64,000 nucleotides of DNA from an uncultured Fibrobacter sp. (GTDB taxonomy: Bacteria; Fibrobacterota; Fibrobacteria; Fibrobacterales; Fibrobacteraceae). The notes under the pieces are model-generated. The model was not told the origin of the DNA. It searched no databases and worked only from the letters and a program-made list of their open reading frames with translations. Of this stretch, positions 35,452 to 43,620 are shown in pieces. The stretch covers positions 1 through 64,000 of the forward strand of contig CAMHOW010000002.1 of NCBI GenBank assembly GCA_946186895.1, written 5' to 3'. The position numbers were made by a program, and so were the translations under genes. The first letter of the stretch is position 1. Every line of letters starts with the position of its first letter.

Positions 35452-36777
35452 CTAATTTATCACGCGCATGTGGACCATCACGTCGGTAGTGTCGTTGGCA
35501 CGAACCGCCGGGGCCGCCTGCGTGAGTTCTATCTGCTTGCGGATTTCAGCCACCTGCTTCTTGAGTCGGGCAAGACGGGCGCCTTCTAGCTTGGGCGTTG
35601 CAATCATGGTCTTGCTCAGAGGGTTTATCCAGGCGCCATTTGCATCCTTGAATCCAAAGTGCAGGTGAGGCCCGGTGCTGCGGCCCGTGGAGCCTACACG
35701 ACCGATGGCCTGGCCCGGAGACACCTTGGCCCCGACAGCGACACCCCTAGATTGCAGATGCATATACCAGCTTACAGAATTGTCCCTGTGCTTAATGGCA
35801 ATCTTATTTCCGCTCAGATCGTCGTACCCAGACACGGTTACGTTACCTTCGGCCACGGCATGGACAACAGTTCCCGTTGGAGCACCATAGTCCACGCCAT
35901 AGTGGACCTTGCGCTGACCCGTAATCGGGTGAATACGGGAACCAAATGAACTGGTGATACGCAGGTGTTCCAGCGGATAGCGGAGCCCATCAAAGACCAG
36001 GGCGTCGCCCGCTTCGGTATAATGGGCGTTATAGGAACTCTTGGGATCTTCGTCCTCGTAGCGGAAGGCCTCGTGATGGCCAACGTTCCTGCCGTCAAAT
36101 TCAGCGTAGATAACCTTACCACTCACCCAGATGGAATCCTGGTAGTAGGAATCTTCCAGCAATACGCGGAACCTGTCTCCTGGGCGGGCCAATGGGAAGG
36201 CCACCTTGCACTGCAGCACCCCACTCACTATACCAACCATACGGCCAGGAATACCAACCTTGAAAAGGATACCGTTCAGAGTGCTATTCTCTTCAAGCAT
36301 GCCCTCGTAAAAAGACTGCTTCTTGACTACAGGTTTCTCAATAAGTTGATAAACATAACCCGTATCCGTTTTGCTTACCAGATGAACAGTTATGGGGTTG
36401 GGCGCATAGCGGAAACGCTGTACCCTATTAGTCGAATCTACGGAGACATAAAAAATTTCGCCAACGCGGAGCTTGAATTCCACACTGTCTTGCATGGCGG
36501 CATAGACGCGGCCCAAGTCTTCTTCGCCATGGCTTACCTGGGCCTTAAGCCTTGTAAACAGGTGGAAAGGGCCCTCCCCCGCGCGGACCGTGTCGCGAAT
36601 GACTCGGACATTTTTGACAAGGGCTTCGGCCGAGGCAATTTCTGCATTCAGGGAGTCCACTCGGCTGCGGAGAACTTCCCGCTCCGTCTTTAAATTCTGG
36701 ATAATTTCTTCTTCGTTACAGGCGATTAACGGAAGAATAAGGAATATGGAAAGTGCGAAGCGCAAGAAAAAGTTCAT
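35452..36777 (-). CDS. M23 metallopeptidase lipoprotein
   Basis: 441 residues. The start at 36777 gives a clean lipoprotein signal (MNFFLRFALSIFLILPLIAC). A coiled coil follows (~20-55, KTEREVLRSRVDSLNAEIASAEALV), then a middle domain seen in envelope M23 proteins, then the peptidase with HYGVDYG and GPHLHFG zinc motifs and YMHLQ. A C-terminal Lys/Arg helix follows (LARLKKQVAEIRKQIEL). It should be tethered in the envelope and cut peptidoglycan or regulate such cutting. A terminator for the upstream FKBP gene lies just before its start. Confidence 0.88.
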   Translation of the reverse strand: MNFFLRFALSIFLILPLIACNEEEIIQNLKTEREVLRSRVDSLNAEIASAEALVKNVRVIRDTVRAGEGPFHLFTRLKAQVSHGEEDLGRVYAAMQDSVEFKLRVGEIFYVSVDSTNRVQRFRYAPNPITVHLVSKTDTGYVYQLIEKPVVKKQSFYEGMLEENSTLNGILFKVGIPGRMVGIVSGVLQCKVAFPLARPGDRFRVLLEDSYYQDSIWVSGKVIYAEFDGRNVGHHEAFRYEDEDPKSSYNAHYTEAGDALVFDGLRYPLEHLRITSSFGSRIHPITGQRKVHYGVDYGAPTGTVVHAVAEGNVTVSGYDDLSGNKIAIKHRDNSVSWYMHLQSRGVAVGAKVSPGQAIGRVGSTGRSTGPHLHFGFKDANGAWINPLSKTMIATPKLEGARLARLKKQVAEIRKQIELTQAAPAVRANDTTDVMVHMRVIN

Positions 36778-36786
36778 GGAGTAAAT

Positions 36787-36816
36787 ATAAAAAATCCCCT
36801 GCAAAATGCAGGGGAA
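36787..36816 (-). terminator. Terminator after the FKBP gene
   Basis: On the minus strand: CCCCTGC-ATTTT-GCAGGGG followed by ATTTTTTATATTT (36796-36802 paired with 36808-36814). Confidence 0.87.
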
Positions 36817-36838
36817 TTCAAATCGTCACGAAATACGA

Positions 36839-38071
36839 TTACTGAGCAGCAGCCGGGGCAGCAGGAGCAGCTGCGGGCTGTGCGGCAGGAGCCGGAGCTG
36901 CAGCGGGCTTAGCGGCGGGAGCGGCAGCAGGCTGAGCTGCAGGAGCAGCGGCAGCAGCAGGCTTAGCAGCCGGAGCAGCTGCGGGCTTAGCGGCAGGGGC
37001 GGGAGCTGCGGCAGCGGGCTTGGCTTCAGCCTTAGCAGGAGCGGCCTTCGGGGCAGCTGCGGGAGCAGCGGCAGCGGGCTTAGCTTCGGCCTTAGCAGGA
37101 GCAGCTGCGGGCTTAGCGGCAGGTGCGGGAGCTGCGGCAGCAGGCTTGGCTTCAGCCTTAGCGGCAGCGGGAGCTGCGGCAGGAGCAGCCTTTTCAGCGG
37201 GCTTAGCTTCGGCCTTAGCAGCAGCGGGAGCTGCGGCAGGAGCAGCCTTTTCGGCGGGCTTAGCCTCGGCCTTAGCCGGTTCTGCCTTAGCCTCTTCCTT
37301 AGCAGGTTCAGCAGCGGCGATGGCGTTAGAAGGTGCGCCCGGAGCGTGGGTATCAATCAGTTCCATCTCGAAAATCAGCATGCTGTTGCCGGGAATCTGC
37401 GGGCCACGACCGCGGGGGCCGTAAGCGAGGTCGCTAGGAATCCAGGCGGTGACCTTCTCGCCCACCTTCATGAGCTTGAGCATTTCGGTCCAGCCGGGGA
37501 TCACGGCGCCGATGGGGAACTCCAGAGGTTCGCCACGATCAACAGAGCTATCGAACTTGGTGCCGTCCAGGAGAGTGCCGGTGTAATGAACCTTCACCAC
37601 GTCGGTATCGGAAGGAGTCACGCCAGTACCTTCGGTAATCACCTTGTACTGGAGTCCACTTTCGGTGGTCACCACGCCTTCGGCAGTCTTGTTCTGAGCC
37701 AGGAAGGCTTCGCCCTTGGCCTTGTTCTCGGCGGCGGCGACGCTATCCTTACGGGCCTTTTCGGCCTGGCGGGACTGGGAAAGTTCGGTCAATGTCTGGA
37801 AAATGGTGGAATCGGCCATCAGGTACTTGGCGCTATCCTGCTTGTAGCGTTCCACAAAAGCCTGGATAAAGAGGTCCAAATCCAAATCGATGGAATCGCG
37901 GGCCACCAGCTGGAACTGGGCTTGGTTTCCGAAATGGGCACCCAGAGCATAGCTATACTTATCCTTTTCGGTGACCAGAGCGGTCTTGGTCTTGGGGCCC
38001 TGGCACAACTGATCACAACCTGTCAAGAGCAGGGCAAGAGCACCTGCAGCAACAATCACTTTTTTATTCAT
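36839..38071 (-). CDS. FKBP-type peptidyl-prolyl isomerase lipoprotein with long Ala/Pro/Lys tail
   Basis: 410 residues. The start at 38071 has AGAGGACAAC upstream and gives the lipobox LLTGC (Cys19). An FkpA/Mip-like helical dimerisation segment (YALGAHFGNQ...) leads to an FKBP domain (~135-240: GLQYKVITEGTG, VKVHYTGTLLDGTKFDSS, MKVGEKVTAWIPSDLAYG). The last ~160 residues are repeats of AEAKPA, AAPAAAP and PAAKPAAAP types, rare outside histone-like or extensin-like tails. It should fold outer-membrane or secreted proteins in the periplasm. It diverges from glmS. The repetitive tail gives a 434-codon antisense shadow. Confidence 0.92.
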   Translation of the reverse strand: MNKKVIVAAGALALLLTGCDQLCQGPKTKTALVTEKDKYSYALGAHFGNQAQFQLVARDSIDLDLDLFIQAFVERYKQDSAKYLMADSTIFQTLTELSQSRQAEKARKDSVAAAENKAKGEAFLAQNKTAEGVVTTESGLQYKVITEGTGVTPSDTDVVKVHYTGTLLDGTKFDSSVDRGEPLEFPIGAVIPGWTEMLKLMKVGEKVTAWIPSDLAYGPRGRGPQIPGNSMLIFEMELIDTHAPGAPSNAIAAAEPAKEEAKAEPAKAEAKPAEKAAPAAAPAAAKAEAKPAEKAAPAAAPAAAKAEAKPAAAAPAPAAKPAAAPAKAEAKPAAAAPAAAPKAAPAKAEAKPAAAAPAPAAKPAAAPAAKPAAAAAPAAQPAAAPAAKPAAAPAPAAQPAAAPAAPAAAQ

Positions 38072-38198
38072 AAGTTGTCCTCTTCTTTTGAATTGACCCC
38101 CATAAAATAGCAAATCCTGCGAAAAAAGGGACCTAAAATGCTAAATTTTACTTATAAGTTTTCATATATTGTGTAAAACGAGTTTTTCAAGGATTCTT

Positions 38199-40028
38199 AT
38201 GTGCGGAATAGTCGCCTATATCGGTCAAAGTGAAGCCCTCCCCGTCCTCGTGGGCGGTTTGAAGAAGTTGGAATACCGCGGTTACGACAGCTCGGGAGTT
38301 TCCCTCATCGACCATGGAAAAATTACCACCGTACGCGCTTCCGGTAAAATCAGCGCCCTGGAAGCGAAGCTCAAGGACAATCCCGTACAGGGAACCATCG
38401 GTATCGCCCACACCCGCTGGGCCACCCACGGCGCCCCCACAGAGCAGAACGCCCACCCCCATGTAAGCTTTGACGGCAAGATTTCCATCGTCCACAACGG
38501 CATTATTGAAAACTATGCGAGCCTCAAGGCAAAACTCATCGAAAAGGGCGTCACCTTCAAATCCGAAACGGACACCGAAGTGGTAGCCCACCTGATTGCC
38601 AGAAACTACAACGGCGACCTGAAAGAAGCTGTGCTGAAGACACTGTCCCTCATCGAGGGAACCTTCGGTCTTGCCGTCATCTGCAGCGACAATCCCGACA
38701 TCATGATCGGAGCCCGCCGCGGAAGCCCCCTGATTCTCGGTATCGGGAACGACGGAGACTTTTTCCTTGCTAGTGATGTTTCCGCCATCATCAACCACAC
38801 CCAGAAGGTGGTCTACCTGGACGACAACGACGTGGTGGAAATCAAGCGGAGCGGATATTCCATCGTGAACATGAACAGCCATGAAGTAACTCGCGACATT
38901 CAAGACGTAGACTTTGACGCCGAAGCCATCGCCAAGGGCGGATTTGCCCACTTCATGCTGAAAGAAATTTTCGAGCAGCCCGAGGTGCTCAAGAACACCA
39001 TGCGTGGCCGCCTGCTCATCGCCGAAGGCAACGCAAAACTGGCCGGTCTGGACACCAACATCAAGGAACTGAGAAACATCAACCGCATCATCATCACCGC
39101 CTGTGGCACAAGCTACTATGCCGGCATGGTGGGCGAATACATGATAGAGGATTTGGCAGGCGTTCCTGTAGAGGTGGAATACGCCTCTGAATTCCGTTAC
39201 CGTAACCCCATTATCAAGCCGGGGACCCTTGTCCTTGCTATTTCACAGTCCGGCGAAACCGCCGACACGCTGGCTGCGTTGAAAGAAGCCCAACAGAAGG
39301 GTGCCACTGCGCTTGCCATCTGTAACGGCGTTGGTTCCACCATTGCCCGCACCAGCGATGGCGGCGTGTACCTGCATGCAGGCCCCGAAATCGGAGTGGC
39401 CTCTACAAAGGCATTTACAAGCCAGGTGACCGTGCTTGCCATGATTGCCCTTTTGCTCGGCCGCCAGCGTAGGCTCTCCTTCGAAGCCGGTGCCGACATC
39501 GCCCGCGCCCTCACGGAATTACCTGCATTGGTAGAAGAGACCCTCAAGCTTTCCGACAGCATTGCTGAAATCGCGAAGCAATACGTGAAGGCCAACAACT
39601 TCTTGTACCTGGGCCGTCACTTCAACTACCCGGTGGCCATGGAAGGCGCCCTGAAGCTCAAGGAAATCAGCTATATCCACGCCGAAGGCTACCCCGCCGC
39701 CGAAATGAAGCATGGCCCTATCGCCCTGATCGACGAGAACATGCCCGTGGTGGTCATCGCCCCCAAGGATGCCCTGTTCGACAAGGTCATCAGCAACGTC
39801 CGCGAAATCAAGGCCCGCGGTGGCCGGGTCATCGCCGTCACTACCGAAGACTGCAAGCCTCTGGATGAATTTGCGGACCACCTTATCAAGGTGCCCAAGA
39901 CCATCCCCATGCTCATGCCGATCCTCACCTGCATTCCGCTGCAGCTGATGGCCTACCATATCGCCGTGCTCCGTGGAAACGACGTGGACCAGCCCCGTAA
40001 CCTTGCAAAGAGCGTGACCGTGGAATAA
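38199..40028 (+). CDS. glmS: Glutamine--fructose-6-phosphate aminotransferase
   Basis: Makes glucosamine-6-phosphate for peptidoglycan and lipopolysaccharide. The start must be 38199 so that Cys2 (MCGIVAYIG) becomes the N-terminal nucleophile of the class II glutaminase domain; AAGGA precedes it. The family marks HTRWATHG, SETDTE, two SIS domains (CGTSYYAG, ISQSGETADTL, GRHFNYPVAMEGALKLKEISY) and the closing PRNLAKSVTVE are complete. 609 residues, the usual size. scpA begins 6 bp after the stop. The leader (38072-38198) shows no obvious glmS ribozyme. Confidence 0.98.
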   Translation: MCGIVAYIGQSEALPVLVGGLKKLEYRGYDSSGVSLIDHGKITTVRASGKISALEAKLKDNPVQGTIGIAHTRWATHGAPTEQNAHPHVSFDGKISIVHNGIIENYASLKAKLIEKGVTFKSETDTEVVAHLIARNYNGDLKEAVLKTLSLIEGTFGLAVICSDNPDIMIGARRGSPLILGIGNDGDFFLASDVSAIINHTQKVVYLDDNDVVEIKRSGYSIVNMNSHEVTRDIQDVDFDAEAIAKGGFAHFMLKEIFEQPEVLKNTMRGRLLIAEGNAKLAGLDTNIKELRNINRIIITACGTSYYAGMVGEYMIEDLAGVPVEVEYASEFRYRNPIIKPGTLVLAISQSGETADTLAALKEAQQKGATALAICNGVGSTIARTSDGGVYLHAGPEIGVASTKAFTSQVTVLAMIALLLGRQRRLSFEAGADIARALTELPALVEETLKLSDSIAEIAKQYVKANNFLYLGRHFNYPVAMEGALKLKEISYIHAEGYPAAEMKHGPIALIDENMPVVVIAPKDALFDKVISNVREIKARGGRVIAVTTEDCKPLDEFADHLIKVPKTIPMLMPILTCIPLQLMAYHIAVLRGNDVDQPRNLAKSVTVE

Positions 40029-40034
40029 GACAAA

Positions 40035-41303
40035 ATGCAAGCAATTGAAGAACAGGAAGATTACGAAGTACGCATTGGGTCCTTTAGCGGGCCCATGGAC
40101 TTGCTTCTGTACCTGGTCCAGAAAAAGGAAATGTCCCTGGACCAGATTCCTATTGCCGAGATTGCCGACGACTTTTTGATGTGGGTCAACAAGATTGGCG
40201 TCACCGACCTTTCGAAGGCCGGAGACTTTCTGTACATGGCAAGCCGCCTCATGGCCCTCAAAGTTCAGGAGTTGCTACCTGCCGAAGAACGTGACCCTGA
40301 ACTTATCGAGGAATACAACGAGGACCGCGAACAGCTCATGCGCGAGATGCTGGAATACCAGCGCTACAAGCAGGTTGCCGGCGGCCTTCAAGAGATGGAA
40401 AGCGAGAACTACGGCACCTACAGTCGCGGCCGCCTAGAAAAGACCCAGAACGACGACGAGACTCTGGCCGACGCCAATATCTGGCAGCTGTTCCGGGCCT
40501 ACCAGAAAAGCTTAAAGACAAAGATTTCAGAGACCATCCACCACATCGAACTGGACTACGTGACCATCCAGGACCGTCAGCAGGCCATCAACAACTACCT
40601 GAACGTCCATGGCCGCGCACTCTTCGAAGACTTGCTGGATAACGATTCTCACCCCATTGTCGCGGCCGTGACCTTCATGGCTCTGCTTGAAATGATCAAG
40701 ACCGACGAGCTGGTGTTCCGCCAGAGCGAACTGTTCGGCCCCATCTGGATCTACCGCAAAAAGAACAACGAGGAATATGCCGAAGAGATGGCCCACGAGA
40801 CGGTGTTCCTGTCTAAGGACCCAGACGTGAAGCCCGGCCTTGTAGAAGAAATTCGCAGAGAGGCCACGGCACGCTCCCAGGCTGGGAGCGTTGGCGACAT
40901 CGCTGCCGTGATGCGCGAGGCCCTTTTATGGGCCAGCCGTGGCCAAGACGTCACCGAAGACGACCTGATGGCCATGCTAGAGGGTCGCGAAGACCTGAGC
41001 GAAGTCCAAGAAGACCCCTTCGGAGATTCTGCCGACGAAGCTGCGCCGGCACCTGCCACTGAGCCGGCTCCTGTTGCAGAGCAAGCAACTACCGCAGAGC
41101 AAGCGCCTGACGCTGAGCAAACGCAGCCCCCCGAGCCCAGCGTCATTCCGGCCCCCGAGCCGGAATCTAGCATCGAGCCTCCCACCGAACAAGCAGAGCC
41201 GCAAGCCCTGGATTCTCGCCTTCGCGAGGATGACGATGAAAGGGACGAGGATGACGAGGGAAAGGACGAAGAAGGCCCCGTCATCTACGGAGCCGAAGAG
41301 TAA
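40035..41303 (+). CDS. scpA: Segregation and condensation protein A, with acidic/Pro tail
   Basis: Kleisin subunit of the SMC-ScpAB condensin. The N-terminal SMC-binding region is clear (YEVRIGSFSGPMDLLLYLVQKKEMSLDQIPIAEI..YMASRLMALKVQELLP, in separate pieces), and the winged-helix end lies around residues 185-235 (VAAVTFMALLEMIKTDELVFRQSELFGPIWI). Ordinary ScpA stops at ~250 residues; here ~170 residues follow, including a Pro/Ala/Glu-rich stretch and a strongly acidic end (DDDERDEDDEGKDEEG). Downstream sequence is repeat-rich with no scpB. Co-transcribed with glmS. Confidence 0.9.
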   Translation: MQAIEEQEDYEVRIGSFSGPMDLLLYLVQKKEMSLDQIPIAEIADDFLMWVNKIGVTDLSKAGDFLYMASRLMALKVQELLPAEERDPELIEEYNEDREQLMREMLEYQRYKQVAGGLQEMESENYGTYSRGRLEKTQNDDETLADANIWQLFRAYQKSLKTKISETIHHIELDYVTIQDRQQAINNYLNVHGRALFEDLLDNDSHPIVAAVTFMALLEMIKTDELVFRQSELFGPIWIYRKKNNEEYAEEMAHETVFLSKDPDVKPGLVEEIRREATARSQAGSVGDIAAVMREALLWASRGQDVTEDDLMAMLEGREDLSEVQEDPFGDSADEAAPAPATEPAPVAEQATTAEQAPDAEQTQPPEPSVIPAPEPESSIEPPTEQAEPQALDSRLREDDDERDEDDEGKDEEGPVIYGAEE

Positions 41304-41561
41304 AGGCTAGATGGCGTGTCGGAGCACGCCATGACGTTTAATTCCTTCGTCATTCCGAGCTACGTACAAGACGTCATTCCACTTCGTGGCATGACTGGGT
41401 CGCCTCGGCAATGCCAGCCCGCAAGCGGTCTGTCGCTGCTCTCGGCTTCCACGTCATTCCGGGCTACGACCCGGAATCTAGATGGCGTCCCCGTTGCCGA
41501 GGATCATATCCACTAAGCAGCAAGCTGCAAGTGGCTATTGTGCTCAAGGCCGCCATGACGT
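41304..41561. repeat. REP-like hairpin elements (GTCATTCCGGG type)
   Basis: ATGGCGTG-tcggag-CACGCCAT (41311-41332) is followed by GACGTTTAATTCCTTCGTCATTCCG. A second hairpin ATTCCGGG-ctacga-CCCGGAAT (41456-41477) is followed by CTAGATGGCG. A truncated CCGCCATGACGTTTA lies near 41551-41565. The same composite recurs at 46439-46503. No gene is visible. Confidence 0.75.
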
Positions 41562-43610
41562 TTACTGGAACTTAGCGGTAAACGTATCGCCATCCTCCGG
41601 GGTCACAAGCCTCGGGTTTTTCGTATTGCCGTCGGTCCATCCAATGAACATGCTGGTTCCCGAAGGTACAGCTTCTAGAAGCATATCGTTCCCCGCAAAG
41701 AACTTTCCGGTGTAATTCGTACTGGGCAGCGTCATGCCGTCCACAAGCACCTTGCCGCTACCCTGCGAAGCGATAGTAACGCTGATGTCTTTTCCCAAGT
41801 TAAATTCCGTACGGTACTCACTGCGAACGGTACTTGTGCGAGTCGTGCCGTAAGATGTCACATGAGAACCGTCCCTGTCAAAAGAATAGGGGCCACCCGG
41901 ACGCACCAATGTGTTCAGGTCACGGTCTATTTCTGAAGAGGGAAGCTGCTGGTTTATCCGATCTACGGCGGCATTGACCTTTTCGCTGGTCAGGTAGCTA
42001 GTCAGCAGGACTGCGCTATGATTGATAAACAGCCTCCTGAAATCCGGGTTTTGAATCAACTTGAGGTAGATGCCCGCCACGCAGTTGTCTCCATTGCATT
42101 TGCGCTGACCACCCTTCTTTAACCAATCTAACATTGCTTCGCCGTGATAATAATCCCGCCACGGCCATCCAAAGCCATGGTCCACATCAAAAATCATGTA
42201 CTTGTAGGGCTGATCCGACGAACGCCAAGCACGAACATTGTTATCGGGCCAGTCGGTATTGCCAATATATAATTCCAAAGCAATGTAATCCGCAAAACTA
42301 CCGACATCTAACATGCCTTGTGCCTGGGCATAATTGTTCTTGGCAATCTGAGCCTCGGCTGCATTAGATGTATCCGTCTTGAAATGGTTCGTTCCAGCAA
42401 AAAGGGCCAACATGGCATTGTAAGAATCCGCAGTTCCACCAGTAGCTGTGACTTCCTTGCCCAGGTGCTTCACCATGTCCACCTGTTTGGAATCTATGCC
42501 GTAGTTGGTCTCTACAAAATGCTCGTTCAGCCTCTCGCGCAAATCGTGGATACCGTAGTACTTTCCGTTATAGAACACCACAACCATGCGGCTACGCTGG
42601 TAATCTACAGAAGTTCCCTCGGCAAGGCTTGCAAGAGCGGCATCACCATGATAGTCGCCTACGTAGCGGTTACCTCCATTGCGTAAGTTGAACCCTTTGA
42701 ACTTGTTGGCTTCGGGCCGCGCCGTAAACATGTTGTATTTTAGGCGGCCATCTTCGTAGAGCTTCCGCATCTTGATAGCCACGGATTTTTTCTCGTAGGT
42801 CCGGCTCCAGCCTCCCATCAGGGAAATTCCCGCGTCAATTTGCCAGGTTTTCTTGGCACTAGAACTACCATTTTCAAAAAATTCCACATGCACCGGATAT
42901 TCAGACTCCGCAGTCAAACCTGGGCCGCAACTCGCCGGATTACTGCCGGCGCAACCTGGATTATAGATGTAGGTATTCTGGAAAAACACCGGATCCACGC
43001 TGATAGCCACCACCGGCATAGACACTGTCTCGTTGATAAAGAAGGTATGGCTAGACGAGCGGACAGCCTCGCCCTCTACAAACTCTGCACAACGTACCGG
43101 CGTATTCTTTGTCACCGTGTACGACGTAGTAAATTCCCACGAATCTTCCGTAGGAGCAGAACCATCAAAGGTACAATAGATCTTCCCACCATTTACCGCT
43201 TCGGGTACAGGTATCGTCAATTCGCCGCTATAGAACCCGGCAGGCGGCAACAAGCGAACCTTCGTATCTTCTTTTTCTTCGCCGTCATCGCCAGTGATAA
43301 CCTTCTCGTCACCATCACCGCTTTTTCCGCTACTTCCGCTATTTGCTGAATTGCTCGACTTCGGGGAATCCTTTCCTGATTCTGCGGAACTGTTGGGCGA
43401 AAGCGGATCGATACCCTTTGCAAGCATATCCAGGTACCAAGTGTACAGCGAATCCGACATCAAGATACTATCGGGAATCACCTTGCCGTCGGGGCCGATT
43501 ACCGAGCCCGATTCCTCGGCTTTGCTTGTAGAATTATCGTCACCGCAGGCCGTCAACAAGGCAAGGGAGGCGAAGAACAAGACAACTATTTTCTTCTCAA
43601 GTTTCATCAT
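41562..43610 (-). CDS. CotH-kinase family lipoprotein
   Basis: 682 residues. Start MMKLEKK with GGAGG upstream; lipobox LLTAC. A Ser/Asp/Gly linker (~30-115) is followed by a chitobiase C-terminal-like beta domain (CTFDGSAPTEDS) and a CotH kinase domain. Its marks are YNGKYYGIHDLRERLNEHFVETNYGID (in part), LYIGNTDWPDNNVRAWR and the metal site YMIFDVDHGFGW. A ~75-residue beta domain follows (VTIASQGSGKVLVDGM..FIGWTDG). CotH kinases phosphorylate secreted Ser-rich proteins in other organisms; here the substrates are unknown, though Ser-rich surface lipoproteins lie next door. Terminated by no clear hairpin. Confidence 0.85.
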   Translation of the reverse strand: MMKLEKKIVVLFFASLALLTACGDDNSTSKAEESGSVIGPDGKVIPDSILMSDSLYTWYLDMLAKGIDPLSPNSSAESGKDSPKSSNSANSGSSGKSGDGDEKVITGDDGEEKEDTKVRLLPPAGFYSGELTIPVPEAVNGGKIYCTFDGSAPTEDSWEFTTSYTVTKNTPVRCAEFVEGEAVRSSSHTFFINETVSMPVVAISVDPVFFQNTYIYNPGCAGSNPASCGPGLTAESEYPVHVEFFENGSSSAKKTWQIDAGISLMGGWSRTYEKKSVAIKMRKLYEDGRLKYNMFTARPEANKFKGFNLRNGGNRYVGDYHGDAALASLAEGTSVDYQRSRMVVVFYNGKYYGIHDLRERLNEHFVETNYGIDSKQVDMVKHLGKEVTATGGTADSYNAMLALFAGTNHFKTDTSNAAEAQIAKNNYAQAQGMLDVGSFADYIALELYIGNTDWPDNNVRAWRSSDQPYKYMIFDVDHGFGWPWRDYYHGEAMLDWLKKGGQRKCNGDNCVAGIYLKLIQNPDFRRLFINHSAVLLTSYLTSEKVNAAVDRINQQLPSSEIDRDLNTLVRPGGPYSFDRDGSHVTSYGTTRTSTVRSEYRTEFNLGKDISVTIASQGSGKVLVDGMTLPSTNYTGKFFAGNDMLLEAVPSGTSMFIGWTDGNTKNPRLVTPEDGDTFTAKFQ

Positions 43611-43620
43611 CTTATCCTCC

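Noticed and set aside
36806-38110. 434-codon Ser/Gly/Arg-rich frame on the + strand
   Set aside because: Complement of the Ala/Pro/Lys tail of the FKBP isomerase; low-complexity DNA leaves several frames open.
38072-38198. glmS ribozyme in the glmS leader
   Set aside because: The 127-nt leader is too short and AT-rich, with no sign of the ribozyme's conserved core.
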